The notes: a model not told the origin generated them from the sequence alone. A stretch of DNA of 27,897 bases from an uncultured Lachnospiraceae bacterium (GCA_910588775.1 CAJURH010000029.1:1-27897); one strand, 5' to 3'. Shown: positions 1 to 7,249, counted from the first letter of the stretch. Program-made: numbers and translations.

Positions 1-105
1 GACATCTACTATTCCTATGTCGGGATTGTAGATATTCCAACGGATGAAGAAATGGGGGAAATGGAACAGGAATACAGACAGCGTGCCAAACGTCAAACCG
101 CCTAA
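1..105 (+). CDS. C-terminal fragment of an unidentified protein
   Basis: Only this forward frame stays open from the left edge; it reads 34 codons and stops with TAA at 103-105. The other two forward frames meet stops within the first 50 bases. The tail is hydrophilic and charged, with a Glu-rich stretch followed by Arg/Lys/Gln residues, and shows no motif I recognise. The gene begins outside the window, so its function cannot be assigned. The codon pattern looks coding, but 34 codons is little evidence. Confidence 0.5.
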   Translation, partial: DIYYSYVGIVDIPTDEEMGEMEQEYRQRAKRQTA

Positions 106-337
106 ATATAGGCATGGCGCGAGAAAATTTATGCTCCTGCCCATACATATCTAATTTTATCCTTATCTGGTATCAATCAAGAATTTTATGGAAGCATGAT
201 AGAGATTGCAGATAAATAACAGATATTCTAACAATACTATTACATATGCATGATGAAAGTCAATAGAAATGATATAAAAACCCGATTTTTATATTCCTTA
301 CATTTATCTTAAATTCTGGAGGATTCCCTTTCCGGCC
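106..337. other. AT-rich intergenic gap, no gene seen
   Basis: This stretch between the upstream gene fragment and the barnase promoter is AT-rich with frequent stops in all frames. I see no convincing terminator hairpin for the upstream gene, no tRNA and no open frame with a ribosome site. It may hold additional regulatory sites for the operon that follows, but nothing specific can be supported. Confidence 0.5.
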
Positions 338-366
338 TTGTCAAACCGGCGTTCTATGTATATACT
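338..366 (+). promoter_or_regulatory. Sigma-A type promoter of the barnase operon
   Basis: A TTGTCA -35 box (338-343) and a TATACT -10 box (361-366) are separated by exactly 17 bases, one mismatch from consensus in each box. Transcription would start near 373, giving a leader of only about 20 bases before the ATG at 392, with the purine-rich ribosome site at its 5' end. Confidence 0.65.
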
Positions 367-391
367 GTTGGTAAAAAGGGGGCTACAAAAT

Positions 392-874
392 ATGAAGAAG
401 CGGATATACATACTAATTGCCTGTATATTGGTTCTAGTCTTAACGGCATGCGGCTCAATGCCTTCTGCAGATTTGGAAAAAGCTTCGTCCGCAGCGGAAG
501 AAACTTTATCCAATGATTTGAAGGAGGACGGGACTTACGATTCCAAAGAAGACGTGGCTTTGTATCTACATTTGTACGGTTGTCTACCGTCCAATTACAT
601 TACCAAGCAGGAGGCCCAGAAGCTGGGCTGGCAGGGTGGCTCGTTGGAGCTTTATGCGCCAGGGAAATGTATCGGCGGAAGCCATTTTGGAAATTACGAG
701 GGGCTGCTTCCGGAAAAGAAAGGGCGGTCGTATCAGGAATGTGACATTGACACGCTGGGCGCCAGTAGTCGGGGCGCCAAGCGGATTGTGTATTCCAGCG
801 ACGGGCTTATTTATTATACGGAAGACCATTATGCGTCTTTTACGCTTTTGTATGGGGAGGAAACGGATGACTGA
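392..874 (+). CDS. Barnase-family ribonuclease with lipoprotein signal
   Basis: A 160-residue protein of the barnase (N1/microbial RNase) family, which cleaves single-stranded RNA. Residues 1-20 form a lipoprotein signal: MKKR, a hydrophobic core, and a lipobox LTAC with the lipid-modified Cys at 20. The barnase domain spans about 52-154. The family's catalytic set is all present: Lys72 in YITKQEAQ, Glu116 in YQECDI, Arg131 in KRIVYSSD and His146 in EDHYASF. The enzyme is therefore probably active and, unlike secreted barnase, tethered to the outer membrane face. ATG 392 is preferred over the in-frame upstream start at 338 because it follows an AAAAGGGGG ribosome site and begins the signal peptide. 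The stop overlaps the barstar start by 8 bases, matching the toxin-immunity arrangement. Family assignment is firm; the anchoring is inferred from the lipobox. Confidence 0.9.
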   Translation: MKKRIYILIACILVLVLTACGSMPSADLEKASSAAEETLSNDLKEDGTYDSKEDVALYLHLYGCLPSNYITKQEAQKLGWQGGSLELYAPGKCIGGSHFGNYEGLLPEKKGRSYQECDIDTLGASSRGAKRIVYSSDGLIYYTEDHYASFTLLYGEETDD

Positions 875-1175
875 GATTTTACTGGACGGGAATGCCATAC
901 AGGATGGGCAACAGCTTCATAGCTGGCTGGCGGATAAGCTTAATTTTCCTTCCTGGTACGGAGGGAATCTGGATGCCTTATACGACTGCCTTACAGAGAT
1001 GCCGGGGGAAGTCCGGCTTACCATTGTCAACGACGACAGACTGCGGGCGGCATTAGGCGCTTATGGGGACAAGTTTCTTCAGGTCTTTTGCCAGGCGGCT
1101 AAGGATAATCCCCGGTTTCATCTGGGTTTTTCAGAAGAATTAAGAGGTGCGGCAGATGGATTTATTTGCATGTGA
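867..1175 (+). CDS. Barstar-family RNase inhibitor
   Basis: A 102-residue cytoplasmic inhibitor that in the barstar family plugs the active site of the cognate RNase. The signature WYGGNLDALYDCL (residues 30-42) includes Asp36 and Asp40, equivalent to the barnase-contacting Asp35 and Asp39 of barstar. The position of barstar Glu76 is Gln76 here, and barstar Tyr29 appears as Trp30, so interface details differ. The start is set by a GGGGAGG site at 854-860 and lies inside the end of the RNase gene (8-base overlap), which suggests translational coupling so that inhibitor is made with toxin. The last 20 bases overlap the response regulator gene. No signal peptide, as expected for a self-protection protein. 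Confidence 0.92.
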   Translation: MTEILLDGNAIQDGQQLHSWLADKLNFPSWYGGNLDALYDCLTEMPGEVRLTIVNDDRLRAALGAYGDKFLQVFCQAAKDNPRFHLGFSEELRGAADGFICM

Positions 1176-1878
1176 GATTTTACTGGTGGATGACAACCGG
1201 GAGCTTCAGGAAATGCTGGGGGAAATGCTGGCCAGAGAGGGGTACCGGAAGCTTTTGCAGGCGTATTCTTGTCGGGAAGCCAGGGAGATGTTTGCCCAGC
1301 GGCGGCCAGAACTGGTCATTTTGGATGTGATGCTGCCGGATGGGGACGGTTTTTCGCTGTTTCGAGAATTTCGGGAGGACAGCAACGTGCCTATTTTGTT
1401 TCTCTCGGCCAGGGATGAGGACAACAATCGGCTGCTGGGGCTGGGCATGGGAGCGGACGATTATATCACCAAGCCTTTTTTGCCGCAGGAATTGCTGTTG
1501 CGCATCCAGGCGGTTTTAAAAAGAGTCTATATTTATCCGGCGTTGCAGATGCAGCAAAGCCAGGTGGCGCAGGTGGGACGTTACCAGGTGGATTTGCGCA
1601 ATGCGTCGGTGGACCGAGATGGGCGGGAAGTGACGCTGACTGCCAAGGAACTGCTTTTGTTTAAGAAACTTTGGGAAAATCGTGGAAACATCGTGACTTT
1701 TGACGCGCTGTGTCAGGCAGTCTGGAACGACGATTATTATGGATATGAGAACACATTGATGGTGCATATCCGACGATTGCGGGAAAAAATCGAGGAGGAC
1801 CCTTCCCATCCCCGGTGGATTCTCACCATCCGCGGTCTGGGATATCGTCTGGCGGCTGAGAAAAAAGATGGCCTATGA
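1156..1878 (+). CDS. OmpR/PhoB-family response regulator
   Basis: A 240-residue DNA-binding regulator. The receiver domain (about 7-120) has the acidic pair Asp12/Asp13, phosphoacceptor Asp57 in LVILDVMLPDGDG, Ser84 as the Thr/Ser switch and Lys106 in TKPF. A winged-helix effector domain covers about 140-235, with the typical RRLREKIE and GLGYRL endings. ATG 1156 is chosen because AAGAGG lies 8 bases upstream; a GTG at 1147 falls inside that ribosome site. The gene starts 20 bases before barstar ends and shares an ATGA overlap with the kinase gene, so the four genes are likely co-translated. It probably controls its own operon, though target sites cannot be identified here. Confidence 0.93.
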   Translation: MDLFACEILLVDDNRELQEMLGEMLAREGYRKLLQAYSCREAREMFAQRRPELVILDVMLPDGDGFSLFREFREDSNVPILFLSARDEDNNRLLGLGMGADDYITKPFLPQELLLRIQAVLKRVYIYPALQMQQSQVAQVGRYQVDLRNASVDRDGREVTLTAKELLLFKKLWENRGNIVTFDALCQAVWNDDYYGYENTLMVHIRRLREKIEEDPSHPRWILTIRGLGYRLAAEKKDGL

Positions 1879-3239
1879 AAAGTCTATTTAAAATCATACG
1901 CAGATATGTGCTGACGGCGGTGCTGATAACGGCGCTGGCGCTGGCATTTAATTTTGCGCTGCTGTTCCTGTGGGGTTCCTGGATGACAGAGGACAGGCAG
2001 ACCGTTTCTATCCGGCGGCAGATCGAGGACATTGCAGGTGAACTGGAAGAAAGGGATGGCGTCTATCATATGAGTGGGGTGGGGCTTGGGCAGTTAGAAG
2101 CGTCCTCTTTCCAGTGGGGGATGCTGGTGAAAGGCGACGGAAAGCTAGGGTGGACTTGGCGTCTTCCGCCGGAAATTCCCCGGAGCTACACCCTGGCGGA
2201 TATATCCGTGCTCAGCAAATGGTACCTGAAAGATTACCCAGTCTTCACCTGGACGTATGGAGATGGGGCGCTGGTGATGGGCCTGGAAAAGGACAGCGTT
2301 GCCAGGTTTAATATGGAATATTCTGTCCGGTTTCTGAAGCATGTGCCGGAGATTGTCTTTTCTATGGTGGCGTTGAATCTGTTGTTGGTTTTTCTGCTGG
2401 CGCTTTTCTTTGGCTATCGGTTTTTTTGTTCCCTGCGGCCTGTCGCCCAGGGAATAGAACGGCTGTCCAACAACGAGATGGTTTCCTTGCCAGAGAAGGG
2501 TATGGTCAGTGAGCTGTCCCACCGGTTAAATCAGACTTCCCAGATTCTAGAGCGACAGAGCCGCCAGTTGGCCAGACGGGACAATGCCCGCACCAACTGG
2601 ATTGCGGGGGTTTCCCATGACATCCGCACGCCTCTGTCCCTGATTCTGGGTCACGCGGACAGCTTGGGGCGAAATCCGGCTCTGGACGAAAAAAGCCGCC
2701 GGGAGGCGCAGGCCATCAGCCGCCAGAGCATATACATTAAGAAGCTGATCGAGGATTTGAACCTGACTTCTAAGCTTCAATACGACGCCCAGCCTCTGCG
2801 CATGGAGAAAATCCTGCCTGCGTCTTTGATTCGGCAAATAGCGGCTGACTATTATAATGAAGAAATGCTGGGAGACAGTCAGCTGGATCTTCAGGTGGAT
2901 GAAGATGTGGAGCGGGTGCAGATAGAGGTGGATAAGGGTATGTTGACCCGCGCTTTCCAGAATTTGATCGGAAACAGCGTCCAATATGCGCCGGGATGCC
3001 GGATTTGGATCGCCATAGGGCGAAAAGGAAGCTGGATGCGCTTTTTGTTCCAGGATTCTGGGCCGGGGATTTCAGCGGAAGTGGCGGCGATTGTGGAGGG
3101 CAGGGCGGAGAATCCGAACATTCATGTGATGGGTCTGCGGGTGGTGCGGCAGATTATCAGCGCCCACGGCGGGCGGATGGAATTTATTTTACAGGGCGGG
3201 AAGCGGGTAGGCGTCTGTCTGCTTTTGCCCCTGCCATAG
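1875..3239 (+). CDS. Membrane sensor histidine kinase
   Basis: A 454-residue kinase partner of the preceding regulator. Transmembrane helices lie at about 11-34 and 157-184, enclosing an extracytoplasmic sensor region of about 120 residues without a recognisable domain. A HAMP-like linker follows, then the dimerisation domain with phosphoacceptor His248 in SHDIRTPLS. The ATPase domain has an N box (NLIGNS, 364-369) and a G1 box (DSGPGIS, 394-400). The ATP lid is short and the G2 region is reduced to HVMGL (417-421), seen in some compact family members. The 4-base overlap with the regulator gene shows tight coupling. The stimulus is unknown; the adjacent exported RNase makes envelope or RNA-related stress a possibility, which is inference only. 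Confidence 0.93.
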   Translation: MKSLFKIIRRYVLTAVLITALALAFNFALLFLWGSWMTEDRQTVSIRRQIEDIAGELEERDGVYHMSGVGLGQLEASSFQWGMLVKGDGKLGWTWRLPPEIPRSYTLADISVLSKWYLKDYPVFTWTYGDGALVMGLEKDSVARFNMEYSVRFLKHVPEIVFSMVALNLLLVFLLALFFGYRFFCSLRPVAQGIERLSNNEMVSLPEKGMVSELSHRLNQTSQILERQSRQLARRDNARTNWIAGVSHDIRTPLSLILGHADSLGRNPALDEKSRREAQAISRQSIYIKKLIEDLNLTSKLQYDAQPLRMEKILPASLIRQIAADYYNEEMLGDSQLDLQVDEDVERVQIEVDKGMLTRAFQNLIGNSVQYAPGCRIWIAIGRKGSWMRFLFQDSGPGISAEVAAIVEGRAENPNIHVMGLRVVRQIISAHGGRMEFILQGGKRVGVCLLLPLP

Positions 3240-3268
3240 AACGAAAGTTAGTGGAAAAGGAAGCGGCT

Positions 3269-3868
3269 ATGTATGAGGCATTTCTGAATCAGATTACAGA
3301 TTTTATCTTTGTGGAAACGCCAGTGGAGCGTTCGGATATAATTTTCGTGCCAGGAAATGGTTATCCCCAGATGGCGGAGCGGGCGGCCGGGTTGTGGAAG
3401 GAGGGATTGGCCCCCTATGTGTTGCCCAGCGGCAGATATAGCATTCTTTCTGACGGATTTGCGGGCGTATTGGATAAAAAAGAGCGGTATACGGGCAGTT
3501 ATGACACGGAGTGGGCTTTTCTGCGGGATGCGCTTATGAAAAACGGGGTGGAGGAGCCTTATATTCTGAAGGAAGACCAGGCGACTTATACTTATGAGAA
3601 CGCCATCTACTCCAGGAAAGTGACTGACACAAAAGGACTGGAAATCAAGAAGGCCATTCTCTGTTGTAAGAATTACCATGCCCGCCGTTGCCTGTTGTAC
3701 TATCAGCTTTTATTTCCTCAGACAAAGTTTTGCGTGGTTGCCAGTGACACGGATGGAATTAACCGGGAGAACTGGCATCGCCAGGAGCGGGGAATCCAGG
3801 CGGTTCTAGGGGAAATGGAGCGCTGCGGGAGTCAGTTCCACCAAATTATAAAAGACTTAGAGGATTAA
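3269..3868 (+). CDS. YdcF/DUF218-family protein
   Basis: A 199-residue protein of the DUF218 (YdcF/SanA/ElyC) family. Family features are the N-terminal strand IIFVPGNG (24-31) followed by MAERAAGLWKEG and VLPSGR (51-56), and the TYENA motif (108-112). No signal peptide or membrane helix is visible, so it resembles cytosolic YdcF, for which S-adenosylmethionine binding has been reported, more than membrane-anchored SanA. Function is not settled for the family. It follows the kinase by 29 bases and appears to be the last gene of the barnase operon. ATG 3269 follows AAAAGGAAG; an in-frame GTG at 3251 lacks a good ribosome site. Its last codons and stop form one arm of a terminator shared with the convergent gene. 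Confidence 0.82.
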   Translation: MYEAFLNQITDFIFVETPVERSDIIFVPGNGYPQMAERAAGLWKEGLAPYVLPSGRYSILSDGFAGVLDKKERYTGSYDTEWAFLRDALMKNGVEEPYILKEDQATYTYENAIYSRKVTDTKGLEIKKAILCCKNYHARRCLLYYQLLFPQTKFCVVASDTDGINRENWHRQERGIQAVLGEMERCGSQFHQIIKDLED

Positions 3869-3884
3869 TCCTCCAAGTCTTTTT
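3850..3884. terminator. Bidirectional terminator overlapping two stop codons
   Basis: A nearly perfect palindrome: each half is 17 bases (3850-3866 and 3867-3883) with a single mismatch (3859/3874). The plus strand exits into TTTTT and the minus strand into a T-rich run, so it can act in both directions. Both convergent genes end inside it, with stop codons at 3866-3868 (plus) and 3865-3867 (minus). Confidence 0.85.
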
Positions 3885-5163
3885 CACTATTTGTGTCTTT
3901 ATAGAAATTTTCCGGAATAAAGATGCGGACTTTTTCCACCCGGTTTTTGTCAATATGTTCCACCAGAAAACGAATGCCGTTTTCCAAGGTGACGGTCTGA
4001 CCTTCCGCTGGCAGGCTGTCGGTCTGTTCGATGATGTATCCGCCGATGGAATCGTAATCTTCCGAATCCAGATTCAGATGAAGTTCTTCATTCAGATCGT
4101 CGATACGGGCAGAACCCAGCGCCACATATTCCGTCTGGGGAACGATTTCCGTAATATCTTCTTCCTCCTCCGTGTCGTATTCATCGCGGATTTCGCCTAC
4201 GATTTCCTCTAGAAGGTCTTCCAGAGACACCAGGCCCACGGTGGCTCCATATTCGTCCAGCACAATGGCCAGATTATAGGAAGCGTCCCGCATTTCCAGA
4301 AGAAGAGAGAAGGTGCTCTTATGTTCGTAAGTAAAGTAGGCTTCCCGCAGGTGTTCCCGCAGGACGAAGGGCTGGGTTGAGTCCAGCAGAAGAAGATCCT
4401 TCATATTTATAATGCCGATTACGTTGTCGGTGTTTTCTTCGTAGACTGGGAACCGGGTGTGCATATCCTCCTGAAAGATCTCAATCAGCTCTTTATAAGA
4501 GCTGTTTACGTCCACAAAAGTCATATCAATACGCGGCACCATCACGTCCCTGGCGGAGGAATCTCCAAAATCCACAACGTTATAAATCATCTGTTTCTCT
4601 TCGTTTTCGATGACGCCATCCTGCTCACTGACGTTTACGATGGTGCGTAGTTCGTGTTCCGTCATGGTATTGGTTCTGGCGTGGGGGTCGATGCGAAGCA
4701 GCAGCATAAAGCCGGTGGCCAGACGCTCTACCAGAAACACCACAGGCGTCAGCACAACCATCAGGGAATAAATAATCCGTGCGTAGGCCAGGGAAAACTT
4801 CTCCGCGTGAAGGGTCGCCACCGTTTTGGGAATGATTTCCCCCCAGATCAGAATGATCAGGGTCAATATTCCGGTGCCAACGCCTACATACACATTGCCG
4901 AATTTTCGGATGACGAAGGTGGTCATCAGAGAGGAAGCGCAGATATTGACAATATTATTTCCGATCAAAACCGTGCTGAGCATTTTGCCGGAATGGTCAA
5001 TGATGTTGATGAGAATCTGCGCTTTTTTGTTTCCCTGCTCCATCAGGGACTGGATTTTAATCCGGTTGACCGTTGTCATGGCTGTTTCCGCCGATGAAAA
5101 AAACGCGGAAAGAAAGACAAGTATCAAAAGCACGACGATCTGTATGCCGTCACTTGGGTCCAA
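3865..5163 (-). CDS. HlyC/CorC-type CNNM and CBS domain membrane protein
   Basis: A 432-residue inner-membrane protein of the CNNM/CorB-C ('hemolysin C') family, whose members are linked to Mg2+ or other divalent cation transport. A DUF21/CNNM transmembrane domain with four hydrophobic segments occupies about 1-165, including SSAETAM near the N-terminus and the GEIIPK motif. A pair of CBS domains follows (about 200-330; VMVPRIDM begins the first), then a C-terminal CorC_HlyC domain (about 345-425) with DDLNEEL and SIGGYI. The start is TTG at 5161-5163, supported by AAGGAG 9 bases upstream; no ATG upstream fits and the next internal Met would remove the first helix. The gene stands alone and converges on the barnase operon. 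Substrate is not deducible from sequence. Confidence 0.9.
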   Translation of the reverse strand: MDPSDGIQIVVLLILVFLSAFFSSAETAMTTVNRIKIQSLMEQGNKKAQILINIIDHSGKMLSTVLIGNNIVNICASSLMTTFVIRKFGNVYVGVGTGILTLIILIWGEIIPKTVATLHAEKFSLAYARIIYSLMVVLTPVVFLVERLATGFMLLLRIDPHARTNTMTEHELRTIVNVSEQDGVIENEEKQMIYNVVDFGDSSARDVMVPRIDMTFVDVNSSYKELIEIFQEDMHTRFPVYEENTDNVIGIINMKDLLLLDSTQPFVLREHLREAYFTYEHKSTFSLLLEMRDASYNLAIVLDEYGATVGLVSLEDLLEEIVGEIRDEYDTEEEEDITEIVPQTEYVALGSARIDDLNEELHLNLDSEDYDSIGGYIIEQTDSLPAEGQTVTLENGIRFLVEHIDKNRVEKVRIFIPENFYKDTNSEKDLED

Positions 5164-5248
5164 TTGTGTTCACTCCTTTTTCATTGTTTGCTAAAACGTG
5201 ATTCAATGTGTTCGCGCCGCGCAAATAGCTGCTGCGGCTTTTGAAAAA

Positions 5249-5277
5249 ATGATACATGATTTTCAGCAGAAATGCAA
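5249..5277 (-). promoter_or_regulatory. Candidate promoter of the CNNM/CBS gene
   Basis: Reading the minus strand, TTGCAT (5277-5272) and TATCAT (5254-5249) are 17 bases apart, about 85 bases upstream of the TTG start. Match to the sigma-A consensus is fair; no better candidate was seen in the divergent gap. Confidence 0.4.
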
Positions 5278-5360
5278 GCATTACTGTGAAAGTCCGCGTC
5301 AGGATTCTTTGCGGCTGCATCTGTAGACGGGAATTTGTCTGGAAAAAATGTGAAAAGGGG

Positions 5361-5390
5361 CTGTCAAAAAAGAAAAGAATGTGATACAAT
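5361..5390 (+). promoter_or_regulatory. Promoter of the acidic surface protein gene
   Basis: CTGTCA (5361-5366) and TACAAT (5385-5390) are 18 bases apart, and the -10 box is preceded by TGA, making an extended -10 (TGnTACAAT). The predicted leader is about 95 bases long before the ATG at 5492. Confidence 0.5.
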
Positions 5391-5491
5391 GAATTCGCTA
5401 AATGTTAGATAAGGTCAGATTCTGAAAGTGTAAGATTTTGGAATTGTTTTTGAAGGAACCTTTTGACAGGTTGACGATTTCGAGGTGGATT

Positions 5492-6727
5492 ATGTCTAAG
5501 ATGAAAAAGAAAATCAATCGTAAAGCTAGAAGAGTATTGTTCCATAAGGGGCGGGCCAGGGTGGGCTGTCTGCTTGTGGCATTATCCCTGGTTGTCCTGA
5601 ATCCGGGCATGGGTAAAGCTTACGCGAACGCAAATACAGACACAGCAAAGAAAACGACCGTGTCTGAAAATAAGACAAAAGATAAAGATAAGAAAAAAGA
5701 TTCTAAAGATTCCAAAGATAAATCCGATTCCAAGGACAAAGAGGAAGCCAAAGAGCCAGAGGCTTCCCAGGAAACGCAAGCGCCCCAAAAAGATCCGGTA
5801 GAAAAGGAAGATACAGCTCCTGTAGAAGAAGATAAAAATTCCGAAACGGAAGAAGAGCCAGAAGATAAGACAGACGCGTCAAAAGACTCGGATGTTGATG
5901 AAGAATCAGACGGACCGCAGAGCGCTCCCACAGAGGATGCATCCAACGGGGGAGGCGCAGGAGGTGGTGAAGCCCAGGACGATGGCAAGGAAGAAGGCGT
6001 AGCCGGGTCGGAAGGCGCCGCGCAGCCGGACGCCAGCAGTTCGGAACAAGGGGACGTAAGCGCTCCAGAGCAGGAGAACGTGCAGCCGTCGGCGCCCCAG
6101 GAGAGCGCTGGGGAAAGTCAGCAATACGTGGAAGAGCAGCCAGAGCCGGTTGCATCCGTGGGGATCGTGGAAGCCGCTTCCACGATTATTGTAGGAGGGC
6201 TTGCTCCGTCCATACAGGAAGGGGAAAATGGACAGGAGCAAGTGAATAAAGAAGCGGAGGCTGAAGAAGGGACGCAGGAAGAAGAAGACAATCAGGAAGC
6301 CCAGAGCCGAATTGCGGGAAGCACGCCTCTGGTGGGAGGCGCAATCGCGGGAGAAACGCCTGCGGGAGGAAACGCTTCTTCAGATACGGACGATAAGAAG
6401 GTCGCCACCGCGCCAAGGGCCACCGTGGCGCCGTCTCCAACGACAAGTCCGGCCACTGTGGCGCCTACAGCTACAACAGCGGTGGCCCAGCCAGAGAACC
6501 GGGTGGCTCTGAATGATTCTTCCACAGGGCAGGATGCGTACACGGACGGAGGCCAGCAGGTCACAGGTTTGCGCCGGGCCGGCGTGCTCACGGAAGATTC
6601 CACTAAGATCCTTCCGCTTGTGATTGTAGGTGTGGCAGCTCTGGCGGCCATTGTCACGCTTCTAATCATCAAAAAGAAGAAAGCGGGGAACGACGCGTCG
6701 GAACAAGAACAGGAAGATCAGGAATAA
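5492..6727 (+). CDS. Secreted acidic low-complexity membrane-anchored protein
   Basis: A 412-residue protein without a recognisable folded domain. A long, very basic N-region (residues 1-24) and a hydrophobic core lead to a likely signal peptidase site at AYA/NA (after 45). Residues 50-95 are Lys/Asp/Ser repeats built on KDSK units; 95-300 are rich in Glu, Gln, Ala and Pro. A Thr/Ala/Pro segment follows (TVAPSPTT, TVAPTATT). The C-terminus has one helix (about 374-394), then KKKK and an acidic tail, so it is probably a type I membrane protein with an extended extracellular rod. There is no LPXTG. ATG 5492 follows GAGGTGG; the TTG at 5438 has no ribosome site and would spoil the signal peptide. 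It could be a wall-spanning spacer or an O-glycosylated protein, but neither is shown. Confidence 0.75.
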   Translation: MSKMKKKINRKARRVLFHKGRARVGCLLVALSLVVLNPGMGKAYANANTDTAKKTTVSENKTKDKDKKKDSKDSKDKSDSKDKEEAKEPEASQETQAPQKDPVEKEDTAPVEEDKNSETEEEPEDKTDASKDSDVDEESDGPQSAPTEDASNGGGAGGGEAQDDGKEEGVAGSEGAAQPDASSSEQGDVSAPEQENVQPSAPQESAGESQQYVEEQPEPVASVGIVEAASTIIVGGLAPSIQEGENGQEQVNKEAEAEEGTQEEEDNQEAQSRIAGSTPLVGGAIAGETPAGGNASSDTDDKKVATAPRATVAPSPTTSPATVAPTATTAVAQPENRVALNDSSTGQDAYTDGGQQVTGLRRAGVLTEDSTKILPLVIVGVAALAAIVTLLIIKKKKAGNDASEQEQEDQE

Positions 6728-6735
6728 ATATCTAG

Positions 6736-6761
6736 CCTTCCCATATGATAGTATGGGAGGG
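6736..6761 (+). promoter_or_regulatory. Hairpin that contains the ribosome site of the next gene
   Basis: CCTTCCCATA (6736-6745) pairs with TATGGGAGGG (6752-6761) through ten base pairs, one of them G-U, around a 6-base loop. The 3' arm contains the GGGAGG ribosome site of the gene at 6766. No T-run follows, so it is not a canonical terminator. It may limit translation initiation or protect the 3' end of the upstream message. Confidence 0.55.
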
Positions 6762-6765
6762 TTGT

Positions 6766-7119
6766 ATGATGAAAGCCAAAGCTATGTTAAAAGCCATGCT
6801 GTGCTCGTACACATTAACGGGCGTACTGTTGCTTATTCTGGCGTTTTTGTTATTCAAGATGGACTTAAGCGAGAAAATAGTCAGTGTGGGAATTGTAGTG
6901 ATTTACATTCTGTCCTGTTTTCTGGGCGGATTGGTCATGGGAAAAAAGGTGAAGAAGCAGAAATATGTATGGGGCCTTTTATTGGGAATGGGATATTTTC
7001 TGCTGCTGATCGGCGTGTCCTGTCTGGTGGAGAGAGGCTTTCCCATGAACATAGGCCGTATGCTGACCACGTTTACCATGTGCGTGGGAGGCGGGACCCT
7101 GGGTGGAATGATCTCCTAA
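6766..7119 (+). CDS. TIGR04086-type four-helix membrane protein
   Basis: A 117-residue protein consisting almost wholly of four transmembrane helices (about 9-30, 36-58, 67-86 and 94-114). The short loop GKKVKKQK sits between helices 2 and 3, and the last helix is glycine-rich (CVGGGTLGGM). Length and pattern match the small clostridial/bacillar membrane family TIGR04086 (YrzE-like), whose function is unknown. ATG 6766 lies 5 bases after GGAGG; the adjacent in-frame ATG 6769 (8 bases away) is equally possible. An earlier ATG at 6745 lies inside the hairpin and is unlikely. It follows the acidic surface protein by 38 bases, so the two may be co-transcribed. Confidence 0.8.
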   Translation: MMKAKAMLKAMLCSYTLTGVLLLILAFLLFKMDLSEKIVSVGIVVIYILSCFLGGLVMGKKVKKQKYVWGLLLGMGYFLLLIGVSCLVERGFPMNIGRMLTTFTMCVGGGTLGGMIS

Positions 7120-7147
7120 GATACTGCCATGCGCTGTGAAAAAATAC

Positions 7148-7176
7148 TTTAAAAAAGAGAAATATTGTGATATAAT
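7148..7176 (+). promoter_or_regulatory. Promoter of the scfA (SCIFF) unit
   Basis: A perfect TATAAT (7171-7176) preceded by TGA forms an extended -10, with TTTAAA (7148-7153) 17 bases upstream as a weak -35. Transcription would start near 7183 and give a leader of about 67 bases before the scfA ATG. Confidence 0.65.
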
Positions 7177-7192
7177 AACGAAAAAATTGCTG

Positions 7193-7229
7193 CTGAAAAA
7201 TATACAGCGCATTTTTCAGGGAGTGCGCT
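7193..7229 (+). promoter_or_regulatory. Two mutually exclusive hairpins in the scfA leader
   Basis: CTGAAAAAT (7193-7201) is the exact reverse complement of ATTTTTCAG (7211-7219). AGCGCA (7206-7211) is the exact reverse complement of TGCGCT (7224-7229). The two pairings overlap, so only one can form at a time. They lie within the predicted 5' leader, 20 bases upstream of the scfA start. Function as a switch is inference. Confidence 0.4.
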
Positions 7230-7249
7230 ACATAAAAATGGAGGAAGAT

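Noticed and set aside
338..391. Longer N-terminus for the barnase protein starting at 338
   Set aside because: It would place the lipoprotein signal 18 residues inside and overlaps the promoter; the ribosome site fits ATG 392.
636..866. Extended reading frame upstream of barstar
   Set aside because: It lies in another frame across the barnase gene; barstar homology starts at 867 with a ribosome site just before it.
5150..5389. Minus-strand open frame upstream of the CNNM/CBS gene
   Set aside because: It overlaps the likely promoter and start of that gene, has no ribosome site or family resemblance and is low in complexity.
6613..6727. Sortase-type anchor in the acidic surface protein
   Set aside because: The hydrophobic helix plus KKKK tail looks similar, but there is no LPXTG-like motif before it and the tail continues with acidic residues.
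6753..7139. Alternative 128-codon frame over the TIGR04086-type gene
   Set aside because: It is an out-of-frame shadow; the hydrophobic four-helix frame has the ribosome site and family pattern.
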